From the NCBI GenBank assembly GCA_009996515.1, contig JAACZV010000017.1, forward strand, positions 1-64,000: DNA of 64,000 bases, written 5' to 3'. Origin of the DNA: Comamonadaceae bacterium (GTDB lineage Bacteria > Pseudomonadota > Gammaproteobacteria > Burkholderiales > Burkholderiaceae_C). Every line of letters begins with the position of its first letter. Positions within the stretch are counted from its first letter, which is position 1. Below the pieces are notes generated by a model. The model did not search any database. It saw only the letters and a list, made by a program, of their open reading frames with translations, and had not been told where the DNA came from. Below are positions 16,235 through 27,967 of the stretch, piece by piece. The position numbers and the translations under genes are program-made.

Positions 16235-17599
16235 TCACTTGCCGATGCAGAAGCTGCTGAAGATGACGCCCAGCAGCTCGTCGGCCGAGAAGGCGCCGGT
16301 GATCTCGCCCAGAGCGTCGTGCGCGAGGCGCAGCTCCTCGGCCAGCAGGTCCAGCGCGGCGTCGCGCTGTGCGGCGATGGTGCGCGCCAGCGCCAGGTGC
16401 TCGGCCGTGCGCGCCAGCGCCTGCACATGGCGCTCGCGGGCGATGAACAGGCCCTCGGGCACGGCCTGCCAGCCGGCCGTCTGCAGCAGGCGCCGGCGCA
16501 GCGCCTCCAGGCCTGCGCCGGTCTTCAGGCTCAGCGCGATCTCGCCGGCCGGCGGCGCCGCGAGGTCGGCCTTGTTGAAGACCTGCACGATGCGGCCCGC
16601 GTCCACGCCCGCCAGCCGCGCGCGGATGCGCTCGTCCTCGGCCTCGTAGTCGGCCTGGCCCACGCGGCCCAGGTCGTGCAGGAACAGCACGACGTCGGCG
16701 TCGGCAATCGCGTCCCAGCTGCGCGACACGCCGATGCGCTCCACCTCGTCGGCCGCGTCGTCGCGCAGGCCGGCCGTGTCGGTGATGTGCAGCGGCACGC
16801 CCTCGATCTGTATGGTCTGGCTGACCTTGTCGCGTGTGGTGCCCGGGATGGGCGTGACGATGGCCAGCTCGGCGCCGGCCAGCGCGTTCAGCAGCGAGCT
16901 CTTGCCCACGTTGGGCTGGCCGGCCAGCACCACCTTGAGGCCGTCGCGCAGCAGCGCGCCCTGGCGGGTGCGCGCCTGCACGGCGGCCAGCTGCGCCGTC
17001 AGGCGGTCCAGCCGGCCGAAGGCGTCGGCCTTCTCGAGGAAGTCGATCTCCTCCTCGGGGAAGTCCAGCGTCGCCTCCACCAGCATGCGTAGCTGGATGA
17101 GCTGGTCGCGCAAGACGCCCACCTCGTGGCTCAATGCGCCGCCCAGTGCGCGGCTGGCGCTGCGCGCGGCGGCCTCGGTGCTGGCGTCGATGAGGTCGGC
17201 CACGGCCTCGGCCTGGGCCAGGTCCAGCTTGCCGTTCAGGAAGGCGCGCTGCGTGAACTCGCCGGGCTCGGCCAGCCGCACGTTCAGCCCCGCTTCGATG
17301 ACGCGCGCCAGCAGCAGCTGCATGACGACGGCGCCGCCGTGGGCCTGCAGCTCCAGCACATGCTCGCCGGTGTAGGAATGCGGCGCCGGGAAGTGCAGCG
17401 CCAGGCCCTGGTCGATGGCCTGCCCGGCGGCATCTCGGAACGGCAGGTAGGTCGCCTCGCGCGGCTGCAGCGCACGGCCGCAGATGGCCTGGATGAGCGG
17501 GGCGAGGTCTTGCGGCGAGGACACGCGCACGATGCCTACGGCGCCGCGGCCCGGAGCGGTGGCGATGGCGGCGATGGGATCCTGGTGTCGGGCGAGCAT
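16235..17599 (-). CDS. mnmE: tRNA uridine-5-carboxymethylaminomethyl(34) synthesis GTPase MnmE
   Basis: 454 residues. The N-terminal tetrahydrofolate-binding domain begins [29 protein letters not shown] domain is inserted in the helical domain, with P-loop [15 protein letters not shown]2 [11 protein letters not shown]3 DTAGLRD, and NKAD. The C-terminus is FCIGK, whose Cys is the conserved one of the family. With MnmG it modifies the wobble uridine of certain tRNAs. The start was chosen by family alignment; an upstream in-frame ATG at 17662 would add 21 unconserved residues. It lies downstream of yidC but beyond a strong terminator, so it probably has its own promoter. Confidence 0.95.
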   Translation of the reverse strand: MLARHQDPIAAIATAPGRGAVGIVRVSSPQDLAPLIQAICGRALQPREATYLPFRDAAGQAIDQGLALHFPAPHSYTGEHVLELQAHGGAVVMQLLLARVIEAGLNVRLAEPGEFTQRAFLNGKLDLAQAEAVADLIDASTEAAARSASRALGGALSHEVGVLRDQLIQLRMLVEATLDFPEEEIDFLEKADAFGRLDRLTAQLAAVQARTRQGALLRDGLKVVLAGQPNVGKSSLLNALAGAELAIVTPIPGTTRDKVSQTIQIEGVPLHITDTAGLRDDAADEVERIGVSRSWDAIADADVVLFLHDLGRVGQADYEAEDERIRARLAGVDAGRIVQVFNKADLAAPPAGEIALSLKTGAGLEALRRRLLQTAGWQAVPEGLFIARERHVQALARTAEHLALARTIAAQRDAALDLLAEELRLAHDALGEITGAFSADELLGVIFSSFCIGK

Positions 17600-17766
17600 G
17601 GCGCGATTGTCGTGGCGCCAAAAGAGACAGCCGCCATCACGGGTGTGTGAGGGCGGCTGCATCGCGGTGTTGGCGCGGGGGAGGCCGGGTTCGGAGGCTC
17701 TCGTGAGCTCCGTCCGGGCCGGTGTTCTCTGCCCCGCGCAGCGATTGAAGCGCCGGCCGCGGGCAG

Positions 17767-17790
17767 AAAAAAGCCCCCGGGCAGGGGGCT
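17767..17790 (-). terminator. Intrinsic terminator after yidC
   Basis: Read on the minus strand, a perfect 7-bp stem AGCCCCC / GGGGGCT with a 5-nt loop is followed by a run of six T. It begins 18 nt after the yidC stop and separates the rpmH-yidC group from mnmE. Confidence 0.85.
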
Positions 17791-17807
17791 GTGCAGATTC
17801 ACGTGAC

Positions 17808-19517
17808 TCAGTTCACGCCCAGCTGCTTGTTGATCATCCACTGCTGGGCGATGGACAGGATGTTGTTCGTCAGCCAGTACAGCACCAGGCCGGCCGGGAA
17901 GACGAAGAACATGATGCCGAAGGCCACCGGCATGATCCACATCATCTTCTGCTGCATGGGGTCGGCGGCCGGCGGGTTGAGCCAGACCTGGAACAGGCTG
18001 GACGCCATCATCAGCAGCGGCAGGATGAAGTAGGGGTCGCGCACCGACAGGTCGGTGATCCAGAAGATCCACGGCGCCTGGCGCATCTCCACGGTGGACA
18101 GCAGCACCCAGTACAGCGCCATGAAGATGGGCATCTGCGCAAAGATGGGCAGGCAGCCGCCGATGGGGTTGATCTTCTCCTCGCGGTAGATCTTCATCAT
18201 CTGCTGCTGCATTTCCTGCGGCTTGTCCTTGTAGCGCTCCTTCAGCTCGGTGATGCGCGGCGCCACGGCCTTCATCTTGGCCATGGACTTGTAGGCGCTG
18301 GCGTTCAGCCAGTACAGCGCGATCTTCAGCAGCACCACCAGGGCCACGATGGTCCAGCCCCAGTTGCCGATGACGCCATGCAGCTTGTCCAGCAGCCAGA
18401 ACAGCGGCTCGGCCAGGATGGTCAGCATGCCGTAGTCCTTGACGCGCTCCAGCCCGGGCGCCAGCTTGGCCAGGTTGTTCTCCTCCTGCGGGCCGGCGAA
18501 CAGCGTGGCGTTCTGCGTGGTGCTGGCGCCGGGGGCCAGCGTGGGCAGCGTGAAGACCAGGCCGGTGGCGTAGGTGTCGGCGCTCACGCCGGGCTGGCCC
18601 GGCAGCTTGCGCACGAAGAATTCGCGGTTGCCCGGCTCGTTCACCAGCCAGGCGCTGGCGAAATAGTGCTGCACCATCGCGACCCAGCCGTCATTGGCCT
18701 GCTTCTCGATGTCGACCTTGCCCTTGTCGATGTCCTCGAACTTGATCGTGTGGAACTTGGCCTTGTCGTTGTAGACCGCCGGGCCGGTGAAGCTGGGCGT
18801 GAAGGCCGCGCCGCCGGTGACATGGCTGCCGTCGCGCACCAGCTGCAGATAGACCTGCGGCGTGACGGGCGCCGTGCCGGCGTTGACGACCTCGTGCGTG
18901 ACGCCCACCGTGTAGGCGCCGCGCTTGAACGTGAAGGTCTTGACGAGCTTGACGCCGCCGACCTCGGCCGACTCCAGGCGCAGCTGCACCTGGTCCTGGC
19001 CGGCCTTGAGCTCGCGCTCGCCGGCCACCGCCGTCATGGGCGTCGTGTGGGCGGGCAGCGGGCCCTGGGCGCTGACCAGGCCGGTCTGGGCGCGGTAATG
19101 CTGGGCGGCGTTGAACAGCACGACCGGCTCGGGCGTGAACGGGGCCGGCTTCTTCAGGCGCACCATCTGCAGCAGCTGGTCGGTGACCGTCGGATCCGGC
19201 GAGGTCAGGTACTTGGGCAGCTCGGCGCGCACGATGTCGCCGCCCAGGGTGTCCACCGTCACCGTCAGCACGTCGGTGCGGATGGTGATCTTCTCGGACG
19301 GTGCGGCCACCGGCGCGGCCGCCGGTGCGGGCGATGCAGCGGCCGTGGCCGCAGGCACGCCGCTGGCGGCTGGCGTGCCGGGGGCTGACGACGCGGCCTT
19401 GGGCGCCGCGGGGCTGAACATCGAGGGGTGCCCGTTGTGTTTCTGCCAGCCGTCCCAGAGCAGGAACAGGGACATCGTGAACACCACCCACAGCACGGTG
19501 CGGCGAATATCAGTCAT
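17808..19517 (-). CDS. yidC: Membrane protein insertase YidC
   Basis: 569 residues. TM1 is at the N-terminus ([21 protein letters not shown]), followed by an Ala/Pro-rich stretch and the large periplasmic beta-sandwich domain of proteobacterial YidC. The conserved insertase core has the positively charged cytoplasmic loop ([34 protein letters not shown]) and ends with the last TM segments and KQLGVN. It inserts inner-membrane proteins with or without SecYEG. Its ATG overlaps the yidD frame by 8 bp, in the standard order rpmH-rnpA-yidD-yidC. Confidence 0.96.
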   Translation of the reverse strand: MTDIRRTVLWVVFTMSLFLLWDGWQKHNGHPSMFSPAAPKAASSAPGTPAASGVPAATAAASPAPAAAPVAAPSEKITIRTDVLTVTVDTLGGDIVRAELPKYLTSPDPTVTDQLLQMVRLKKPAPFTPEPVVLFNAAQHYRAQTGLVSAQGPLPAHTTPMTAVAGERELKAGQDQVQLRLESAEVGGVKLVKTFTFKRGAYTVGVTHEVVNAGTAPVTPQVYLQLVRDGSHVTGGAAFTPSFTGPAVYNDKAKFHTIKFEDIDKGKVDIEKQANDGWVAMVQHYFASAWLVNEPGNREFFVRKLPGQPGVSADTYATGLVFTLPTLAPGASTTQNATLFAGPQEENNLAKLAPGLERVKDYGMLTILAEPLFWLLDKLHGVIGNWGWTIVALVVLLKIALYWLNASAYKSMAKMKAVAPRITELKERYKDKPQEMQQQMMKIYREEKINPIGGCLPIFAQMPIFMALYWVLLSTVEMRQAPWIFWITDLSVRDPYFILPLLMMASSLFQVWLNPPAADPMQQKMMWIMPVAFGIMFFVFPAGLVLYWLTNNILSIAQQWMINKQLGVN

Positions 19518-19824
19518 GGGGAGACTCGGACGAGGAGGGCGACGCGCCGGCGGGCGCGACGGAGGTGGAAACCAGGCGGGAGAACAGCCGGGGCGGATTG
19601 TCGGGCACGGGGTCGTGGCCGCCGTCGCACCAGGGCTGGCAGCGCAGGATGCGATGCACGGTGAGGTAGCTGCCGACCAGCGCGCCATGCTTGTCCAGCG
19701 CGGCCAGCGAGTAGCGCGAGCAGGTGGGCTCGAAGCGGCAGGCATTGCCCAGCCAGGGGCTGAGCAGCAGCCGGTAGCCCCGCACGAGGGCCATCAGCAC
19801 ACGGGCAGGCAGGCTGGGCTTCAT
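19510..19824 (-). CDS. yidD: Membrane protein insertion efficiency factor YidD
   Basis: 104 residues, slightly longer than the usual 70-90 because of a Ser/Pro/Ala-rich C-terminal tail. The core is diagnostic: LVRGYRLLLSPWLGNACRFEPTCSRY, then LTVHRILRCQPWCDGGHDPVP, with the three conserved cysteines. An N-terminal amphipathic helix should tether it to the inner membrane, where it helps YidC-dependent insertion. It overlaps rnpA by ATGA and yidC by 8 bp, implying coupled translation. Confidence 0.93.
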   Translation of the reverse strand: MKPSLPARVLMALVRGYRLLLSPWLGNACRFEPTCSRYSLAALDKHGALVGSYLTVHRILRCQPWCDGGHDPVPDNPPRLFSRLVSTSVAPAGASPSSSESPHD

Positions 19825-20321
19825 GGGGCAGCCCCGGCCGAAGCCCCGGATTTGGGCGGCTGTGGTTTCATCGCGCGATCCAGCAGCTGCGCCAGTTCGG
19901 CGCGCGCAGCCCGGCGCAGCGCATCGGACGCGGCGCTGGGAAATTTCTGACGATCGAACGGTGAACGCAAGCGCACGACCCAAAGGCCCGGCGGCATGCC
20001 GGGGCGTTCGGCAAATGCGGCACGGATCTGACGCTTCAAGAGCTGGCGCGTGACCGAGCGCTTGGCATGCCGCTTGGGCACGACAACACCCACCCAGCAG
20101 CCTTGCGGCTCGGCGGGCGGGTTCTGTTCCACAAGCATGTGCACAGGCTGTGAGTCGCCTGTTGATAACTCGGCCTGGGCGGTGCGCAACTTGGCGGCAT
20201 GCCAGGCGCTGGGTGCCGGATTGGCCGGCAGGTGGTGCAGCGCGAAATGCGCGCTGCGCGCCCGGCTCTGGCGGCCGAGCGTGCGCTCGAAGTCCACCGG
20301 GCGTTGCAGCTTGCCGATCAT
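19821..20321 (-). CDS. rnpA: Ribonuclease P protein component
   Basis: 166 residues, longer than the roughly 120 of E. coli RnpA because of an insert after the first helix/strand (about residues 30-65). The family signature is clear: GVVVPKRHAKRSVTRQLLKRQIRAAF is the RNR-type RNA-binding helix, and WVVRLRSPFDRQKF follows. It binds RNase P RNA to mature tRNA 5' ends. It lies 44 nt after rpmH and overlaps yidD by ATGA. Several DnaA-box-like sequences occur inside the gene around 20125-20168. Confidence 0.92.
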   Translation of the reverse strand: MIGKLQRPVDFERTLGRQSRARSAHFALHHLPANPAPSAWHAAKLRTAQAELSTGDSQPVHMLVEQNPPAEPQGCWVGVVVPKRHAKRSVTRQLLKRQIRAAFAERPGMPPGLWVVRLRSPFDRQKFPSAASDALRRAARAELAQLLDRAMKPQPPKSGASAGAAP

Positions 20322-20365
20322 CGGGTGCCCGGGGGCTGACGACGCGGGAGGCGTCGTCGCGCGGC

Positions 20366-20500
20366 TTAGACGGCCAGGCGCTTGCGGCCCTTGGCGCGGC
20401 GAGCGGCGATGACGGCACGGCCGCCACGCGTCTTCATGCGCACGAGGAAGCCGTGAGTGCGGGCGCGGCGGGTCTTGGAGGCTTGGTAGGTACGCTTCAT
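20366..20500 (-). CDS. rpmH: 50S ribosomal protein L34
   Basis: A 44-residue basic protein, [18 protein letters not shown] with [22 protein letters not shown] towards its end, full length and canonical. It is a component of the large ribosomal subunit. A good ribosome-binding site (GAGGTCTCCC region, AGGAG-like) precedes the ATG. It is the first gene of the leftward rpmH-rnpA-yidD-yidC operon and is preceded by a near-consensus promoter at 20632-20660. Confidence 0.97.
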   Translation of the reverse strand: MKRTYQASKTRRARTHGFLVRMKTRGGRAVIAARRAKGRKRLAV

Positions 20501-20631
20501 GGGAGACCTCTTGTGAGGGTTTGTTCAGGCTGGGTGCAGCGGTTGGCACCCGGCAGGAAGGCCGGTGCCCTCGAGTGGCCCGGCTACAAAAGCCGCACGG
20601 CGAACCAGTCGCTTGTGCGCGAAAACCCGCA

Positions 20632-20660
20632 ATTACAGCAGATGCGACGGTGGCGGTCAA
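20632..20660 (-). promoter_or_regulatory. Promoter of rpmH operon
   Basis: On the minus strand, -35 TTGACC (20660-20655), a 17-bp spacer and -10 TGTAAT (20637-20632). Both boxes match the sigma-70 consensus at five of six bases. It points towards rpmH. Confidence 0.7.
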
Positions 20661-20694
20661 TAAGTAGGCCCCGGCGAGGCGGGTTTGCCAGGGA

Positions 20695-20723
20695 TTGACC
20701 CGCCTCGAAATTCTGTGGATAAC
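20695..20723 (+). promoter_or_regulatory. dnaA promoter overlapped by a DnaA box
   Basis: -35 TTGACC (20695-20700), 17-bp spacer, -10 GATAAC (20718-20723). The DnaA box at 20714-20722 covers the -10 element, which suggests autorepression of dnaA by its product. Confidence 0.6.
20714..20722 (-). promoter_or_regulatory. DnaA box, perfect consensus
   Basis: TGTGGATAA on the plus strand is TTATCCACA on the minus strand, the R1-type high-affinity DnaA site. Confidence 0.8.
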
Positions 20724-20773
20724 CCGCTTTTCGACGGCCCTGGTTCCGTACAATCCGGCCGCTCGAGAAGAAG

Positions 20774-20782
20774 TTTTCCACA
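20774..20782 (+). promoter_or_regulatory. DnaA box at the dnaA start codon
   Basis: TTTTCCACA fits TTWTNCACA and ends at the base before the dnaA ATG. Confidence 0.6.
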
Positions 20783-22291
20783 ATGAGCGAAGAAGAATAC
20801 GGGGTGGGCAGGGTGCAGGCTTTGAAGGCGGGCGCAGAGACCATCGATTCGGCGGACCGGGCGGCGGAGCTCTGGCGGCGCGGCTGTGAACGCCTGGCGA
20901 CGGAGTTGCCGGAGCAGCAGTTCAACACCTGGATCCGCCCCCTGCCGCCCGCCACGATGGCGGACGGTGATGCGGCCGGCCCGCTGGTGGTGACGCTGAA
21001 GGTGCCCAACCATTTCAAGCGCGACTGGATACGCCGCCAGTACGCGGCCCGCATCGAAGCCATCCTCAGCGAGCTGGCCGGCCGCCCGGCGCGACTGGAG
21101 CTGACGCTGGCCCAGCGCGAGCCGGCCGGCATGCCCGCGGGCCAGTCCGCGGCTGCGGCGCCGGTGCCGCAGCAGGCCGTCCTGCCGATGGAGCCGGGTG
21201 CGACGTCCGGGCCTGCCGCCGCGCCGGCGGCCAGCACCATCGTGCTGCCCTCGCAGGCGCCGGCCTCCGCCAAGCACCGCATCAACCCCCAGCTGACGTT
21301 CGACACGCTGGTGCCCGGCCGCGCCAACCAGATGGCGCGCACGGCCGCGCTGCATGTGGCCGGCGCGCCGGGCATCACCTACAACCCGCTGTTCATCTAC
21401 GGCGGCGTGGGCCTGGGCAAGACCCATCTGATCCACGCCGTCGGCAATGCGCTGCTGAAGGACAGGCCGGACGCCCGCGTGCTCTACCTGCATGCCGAGC
21501 AGTTCATCTCCGACGTGGTCAAGAACTACCAGCGCAAGACCTTTGACGAGCTGAAGGCCAAGTACCACTCGCTGGACCTGCTGCTCATCGACGACGTGCA
21601 GTTCTTCGCCGGCAAGGACCGCACGCAGGAGGAGTTCTTCAACGCCTTCGAGGCGCTGCTGGCCAAGAAGGCGCACATCATCATGACGTCGGACACCTAC
21701 CCCAAGGGGCTGGTGGACATCGACGAGCGCCTCACGTCGCGTTTCGACGCCGGCCTGACGGTGGCCATCGAGCCGCCCGAGCTGGAGATGCGCGTCGCCA
21801 TCCTGATCAAGAAGGCCGAGGCCGAAGGCCAGCCCATGCCCGAGGACGTGGCCTTCTTCGTCGCCAAGAACGTGCGCGCCAACGTGCGCGAGCTGGAGGG
21901 CGCGCTGCGCAAGGTGCTGGCCTATGCCAAGTTCTCGCACAAGGAAATCAGCATCGCCCTGGCCCGCGAGGCGCTGAAGGACCTGCTGTCCATCCAGAAC
22001 CGCCAGATCGGTGTGGAGAACATCCAGAAGACGGTGGCCGACTTCTACAAGATCAAGGTCGCCGACATGTACTCCAAGAAGCGCCCGGCCAGCATCGCGC
22101 GGCCGCGCCAGATCGCGATGTACCTGGCCAAGGAGCTGACGCAGAAGAGCCTGCCCGAGATCGGCGAGCTGTTCGGCGGGCGCGACCACACGACGGTGCT
22201 GCACGCGGTGCGAAAGATCGGCGGCGAGCGCCAGAAGAACACCGAGCTGAACCAGCAGCTGCACGTGCTGGAGCAGACGCTGAAAGGCTAG
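20783..22291 (+). CDS. dnaA: Chromosomal replication initiator protein DnaA
   Basis: 502 residues with the full four-domain order: domain I ([26 protein letters not shown]), an Ala/Pro-rich linker (about 110-165), and the AAA+ domain III. Domain III has Walker [10 protein letters not shown] at 207-215, Walker [11 protein letters not shown] and the arginine-finger region. Domain IV has the DnaA-box-reading helix [18 protein letters not shown]-DnaA opens the origin and regulates its own gene. It starts a rightward dnaA-dnaN-gyrB series. No clear Shine-Dalgarno precedes the ATG; GAAGAAG lies about 12 nt upstream, with a DnaA box in between. Confidence 0.98.
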   Translation: MSEEEYGVGRVQALKAGAETIDSADRAAELWRRGCERLATELPEQQFNTWIRPLPPATMADGDAAGPLVVTLKVPNHFKRDWIRRQYAARIEAILSELAGRPARLELTLAQREPAGMPAGQSAAAAPVPQQAVLPMEPGATSGPAAAPAASTIVLPSQAPASAKHRINPQLTFDTLVPGRANQMARTAALHVAGAPGITYNPLFIYGGVGLGKTHLIHAVGNALLKDRPDARVLYLHAEQFISDVVKNYQRKTFDELKAKYHSLDLLLIDDVQFFAGKDRTQEEFFNAFEALLAKKAHIIMTSDTYPKGLVDIDERLTSRFDAGLTVAIEPPELEMRVAILIKKAEAEGQPMPEDVAFFVAKNVRANVRELEGALRKVLAYAKFSHKEISIALAREALKDLLSIQNRQIGVENIQKTVADFYKIKVADMYSKKRPASIARPRQIAMYLAKELTQKSLPEIGELFGGRDHTTVLHAVRKIGGERQKNTELNQQLHVLEQTLKG

Positions 22292-22516
22292 CCGCGCGCC
22301 CAAGCATGACCCGGGTCGATGTTGCGGAGCGTGCTGCGACGGGTGCTTCGCCCGGCGATCCGGACCGCAAGCCCGCAACCTCGGGTTCACCCGCATCGCT
22401 GCGGCAGCCCCCGCGATCCGGCCGGGTACCGTTTCCGGGCGACAATTGCAGCTTGACGCGCGCGCGCGTTTTCCGGGCGTGCCCGGTCGAAAAAACTCTC
22501 CCTCCAAGAGGCCTCC

Positions 22517-23638
22517 ATGATCGTTTTGAAAGCTCCCCAGGACCAGGTGCTCGGCGCGCTGCAGGCGGTGTCAGGCATCGTCGAGCGGCGCCACACGCTG
22601 CCCATCCTGGCCAATGTGCTGATCCGCAAGACCGGCAACCAGGTGGAGCTGACGACCAGCGACCTCGAGATCCAGGTCCGCACCACGGTGCAGTTCGACG
22701 GCGACGCCGGCAACCTGTCCACCACCGTGGGCGCCCGCAAGCTCATCGACATCCTGCGCTCCATGCCTGCTGACCAGACGGTCAGCCTGACGAGCAACCA
22801 GAACAAGATGACGCTGCAGGGCGGCAAGAGCCGTTTCACGCTGCAGACGCTGCCGGCCGACGACTTCCCGCTGGTGCAGGAGGCCGCCGACTTCGGCCCC
22901 GCGTTCAGCGTGCCGCAGAAGGCGCTGAAGGGCCTGATCAACCAGGTGCACTTCGCGATGGCGGTGCACGACATCCGCTACTACCTGAACGGCATCCTGT
23001 TCGTCGCCGAGGGCAGGAACCTGACGCTGGTGGCCACTGACGGCCACCGCCTGGCGCTGGCCCAGGCCGAGCTGGACACCGACATCCCCAAGCAGGAAGT
23101 CATCCTGCCGCGCAAGACCGTGCTGGAGCTGCAGCGCCTCTTGAAGGACGGCAAGGGCGACGACGAGAACGCGCCCATCGAGATGCGCTTCGCCGGCAAC
23201 CAGGCCAAGTTCAGCTTCTCGGGCATGGAGTTCGTGACCAAGCTGGTCGAGGGCAAGTTCCCCGACTACAACCGCGTCATCCCCAAGAACCACAAGTTCC
23301 GCCTGACGCTGGGCCGGGCGCCGCTGCTGGCCAGCCTGCAGCGCGCCGCCATCCTGACCAGCGAGAAGTTCAAGGCCGTGCGCCTGACCTTCGAGCCGGG
23401 GCTGCTCTCCATCGCGTCCAGCAATGCCGAGCAGGAAGAGGCCAAGGAAGAGATCGAGATCGACTACGGCGGCGACAAGATCGAAACCGGCTTCAACGTG
23501 ACCTATCTGATGGATGCGCTGAGCAACATGAGCCAGGACATGGTCTGTATCGATCTCAACGACAGCGCCAGCAGCGCGCTGCTGACCATTCCCGACACCA
23601 CCGGCTTCAAGTACGTCGTGATGCCGATGCGGATCTGA
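22517..23638 (+). CDS. dnaN: DNA polymerase III subunit beta (sliding clamp)
   Basis: 373 residues, three repeated clamp domains. Recognisable segments are the start MIVLKAPQDQVLGALQAVSGIVERRHTLPILANVL, FAMAVHDIRYYLNGILF, VATDGHRLALAQ and the C-terminal YVVMPMRI that helps form the partner-binding cleft. As a dimeric ring it tethers DNA polymerase III to DNA. It lies 225 bp after dnaA, a gap that contains no recognisable DnaA box. The gene ends before a hairpin terminator, separating it from gyrB. Confidence 0.97.
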   Translation: MIVLKAPQDQVLGALQAVSGIVERRHTLPILANVLIRKTGNQVELTTSDLEIQVRTTVQFDGDAGNLSTTVGARKLIDILRSMPADQTVSLTSNQNKMTLQGGKSRFTLQTLPADDFPLVQEAADFGPAFSVPQKALKGLINQVHFAMAVHDIRYYLNGILFVAEGRNLTLVATDGHRLALAQAELDTDIPKQEVILPRKTVLELQRLLKDGKGDDENAPIEMRFAGNQAKFSFSGMEFVTKLVEGKFPDYNRVIPKNHKFRLTLGRAPLLASLQRAAILTSEKFKAVRLTFEPGLLSIASSNAEQEEAKEEIEIDYGGDKIETGFNVTYLMDALSNMSQDMVCIDLNDSASSALLTIPDTTGFKYVVMPMRI

Positions 23639-23683
23639 CGATCGTCATAGGCATTGCATGCCCTGAACGCTTCGCACCCCCCC

Positions 23684-23706
23684 AGCCCCCCGCCGAGCGG
23701 GGGGCT
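23684..23706 (+). terminator. Hairpin terminator between dnaN and gyrB
   Basis: A perfect 10-bp stem AGCCCCCCGC / GCGGGGGGCT with loop CGA. The tail CTAGTTTGAGTTTG is only moderately T-rich, so termination may be partial. Confidence 0.65.
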
Positions 23707-23742
23707 CTAGTTTGAGTTTGTAGGGCCGCCCCGCGGCCTTGA

Positions 23743-26301
<2,559 letters not shown>

Positions 26302-26334
26302 TAGCTGTAGAGCGCCCCATAAGGTGCGAAACGG

Positions 26335-26368
26335 AGACCCATAAGTTGCAAAACCTATGGGTCTTTTT
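26335..26368 (+). terminator. Intrinsic terminator after gyrB
   Basis: A perfect 9-bp stem AGACCCATA / TATGGGTCT with a 12-nt loop, followed directly by a T-run (five T, from 26364). Confidence 0.9.
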
Positions 26369-26453
26369 CTATGGATCGCCCGACCCTATTGCGTCCCAAT
26401 CAAGGGACTGACGGCTTGATCCTCCAACACCCCGCTATTCGAACTCAGTCCCA

Positions 26454-26639
26454 GTGGCCCGACAACTCACCCTCGAATCCTGGCTCTGGGAGTCCGCAGA
26501 CATCCTCGATTGCATGGGTGCAAAGGCCTCGCTCTTGAATGAGAGGAGGGAGAATCACCAGGCACTCGAGCGCGGCCTGATGGAAATGCTCCTGACCGGC
26601 GAATGGCGCGTCAAGGGCGACGCTGAAATGGCCGCCTGA
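26454..26639 (+). pseudogene. Type I restriction-modification remnant (HsdM start joined to HsdS end)
   Basis: A 61-residue frame from a GTG codon. Residues 1-18 (RQLTLESWLWESADIL) resemble the extreme N-terminus of HsdM methylase subunits. Residues 28-54 (ERGLMEMLLTGEWRV) resemble the C-terminal end of HsdS specificity subunits, where LLTGxWRV is characteristic. Nothing between is retained, so it reads as an in-frame deletion scar of an hsdM-hsdS operon. It could still be translated: the next gene starts 6 nt after its stop. Both family matches are by eye and short. Confidence 0.5.
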
Positions 26640-26645
26640 TCGACC

Positions 26646-27575
26646 ATGGAGACCGACGCCTCGCCAGCCGACAACATCACCCGCCTGGCCGCGTTGCAGC
26701 GCACCGTGCAGCTCAAGCTGGGCGGCTGCCTCCTGCGACTGCAGCAGTACGAGCTGCTGCTCAAGGCCATGGTGGCGAACATCGATCTGGCAGGCGAGCC
26801 GGCCCAGCTTCTGGCCTTGCGCGACGCCCGGGTGGCGAGCATCCACAAGATCACGTTGGGCGGGCTGGTGAGCCTGTTCACGGGCGGCTACCTGTGCGCA
26901 GAGGACGAGTCCGCATCGGCGAAGGAGGCCGACAACATGTCCCCCAGCGACAGGTTCTGGTTCAGCTTCCAGCAGCGCATGGAGATGAGCGCAGAGCGCC
27001 TGGAGGCCGTCATGGCCGAGCTGAAGGAACTGGTGGACCTGCGCAACGAGCTGGTGCATCACCTGCTGGAGCGCTTTGACCTGGGCCAGCTCGACTGCTG
27101 TGAGGCGGCCGTGGCCTACCTGGACGTCAGCCGCACCACCATCGACCGGAACTACGAGACGTTGCGCAGCTGGGCAGAGCAGATGGACAACGCCAGAGCC
27201 CTGGCCGCGTCCTTCATGAACAGCGATGCGTTCACGGACCTGTTCATCGACGGCATTGCGCCGGACGGTCATGTGCACTGGTCCATGAGCGGCATCATCA
27301 GCAGCCTGCGCGAAGCGGAGCAGGCGCTGGCGCCCTCGGGCGACCAGGCACACTGGATCGAGCTGAACGCCGCCATCGCCTGGATCGCCCGTCGGCACCC
27401 GGACCAGGCGCCCAAGCGTTATGGCTGCAGCAGCTGGCGGCAGGTGCTGCATGAAAGCCGGCAGTTCGAGGTGATGAAGAAGCCAGCAACGGTGCTCACC
27501 GCAGGCGCCGGCCCAACAGGCACGGTGGTTTACTACCGTAGCCGCAGGGAGGATGAATCAAGGACAACAGGCTGA
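26646..27575 (+). CDS. OST-HTH/LOTUS domain-containing protein
   Basis: 309 residues. The N-terminal 200 residues are helical, with a coiled-coil-like stretch (MEMSAERLEAVMAELKELVDLRNELVHHLLE). The C-terminal segment of about 75 residues (IELNAAIAWIARRHPDQAPKRYG, CSSWRQVLHESRQFEV, ending VVYYRSR) has the pattern of the OST-HTH/LOTUS winged helix, a domain thought to bind RNA (including G-rich and quadruplex forms) or to mediate protein contacts. There is no nuclease domain in the same chain. It begins 6 nt after the hsd remnant, so it may once have belonged to that operon. Cytoplasmic; function unknown. Confidence 0.65.
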   Translation: METDASPADNITRLAALQRTVQLKLGGCLLRLQQYELLLKAMVANIDLAGEPAQLLALRDARVASIHKITLGGLVSLFTGGYLCAEDESASAKEADNMSPSDRFWFSFQQRMEMSAERLEAVMAELKELVDLRNELVHHLLERFDLGQLDCCEAAVAYLDVSRTTIDRNYETLRSWAEQMDNARALAASFMNSDAFTDLFIDGIAPDGHVHWSMSGIISSLREAEQALAPSGDQAHWIELNAAIAWIARRHPDQAPKRYGCSSWRQVLHESRQFEVMKKPATVLTAGAGPTGTVVYYRSRREDESRTTG

Positions 27576-27960
27576 CAGCCCTTGCCCGTGGAGTGCACGC
27601 ATGAGCCAGGCCCCGAGGAAATCGGCGCGTAAGCCCCGGCCCTGGACTGGCTGGCGCGGCTGCGCCACACCCACCTGCCCGGCACCGCGGTGACGGTGGA
27701 GCACCGCCACCTGGCCCCGGTGCTGGAGGGCGTGCTTCGTCCGTGGCCGCTGGCCATCGCAGTTGTCTCCTTACCAAGCTGGCCTTCTACGCCCGCTATC
27801 GGCTGGAAGCCCATGGGCTTGCTGAAGTGACAAACAGGCAGGGCAGTGACCGAGCTACCCAACCTGCAGAGCACGCTCTAGCGTCTGCTGGAGCTGTTGT
27901 CTCGAGCCATCTTCCCTAGGGATCAATGTCTTGAAAAAAACCGGGCAGGTCGGCATCGGT
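27576..27960. other. Non-coding or decayed stretch
   Basis: No convincing gene is seen. A plus-strand frame at about 27637-27834 reads like protein (ALDWLARLRHTHLPGTAVTV) and stops being protein-like near 27765. A different frame then continues with LTKLAFYARYRLEAHGLAEV to about 27915. This is the appearance of a frameshifted gene relic. I could not identify the family. Confidence 0.35.
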
Positions 27961-27967
27961 GAAGTCC

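Larger units (their letters stand above)
20501..20782. other. Candidate chromosomal replication origin region
   Basis: This 282-bp gap lies between divergent rpmH and dnaA, where the origin sits in many betaproteobacteria. It holds one perfect DnaA box (20714-20722), one box fitting TTWTNCACA (20774-20782), and the rpmH and dnaA promoters. Replication-related genes diverge from it (mnmE to rpmH leftward, dnaA to gyrB rightward). The dnaA-dnaN gap shows no recognisable box. A dense box array and a long AT-rich unwinding element are not evident, so the true origin may extend into rnpA or beyond. Confidence 0.55.

Noticed and set aside
22292-22516. dnaA-dnaN intergenic region as the replication origin
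   Set aside because: I found no DnaA box or AT-rich unwinding element there, in contrast to the rpmH-dnaA gap.
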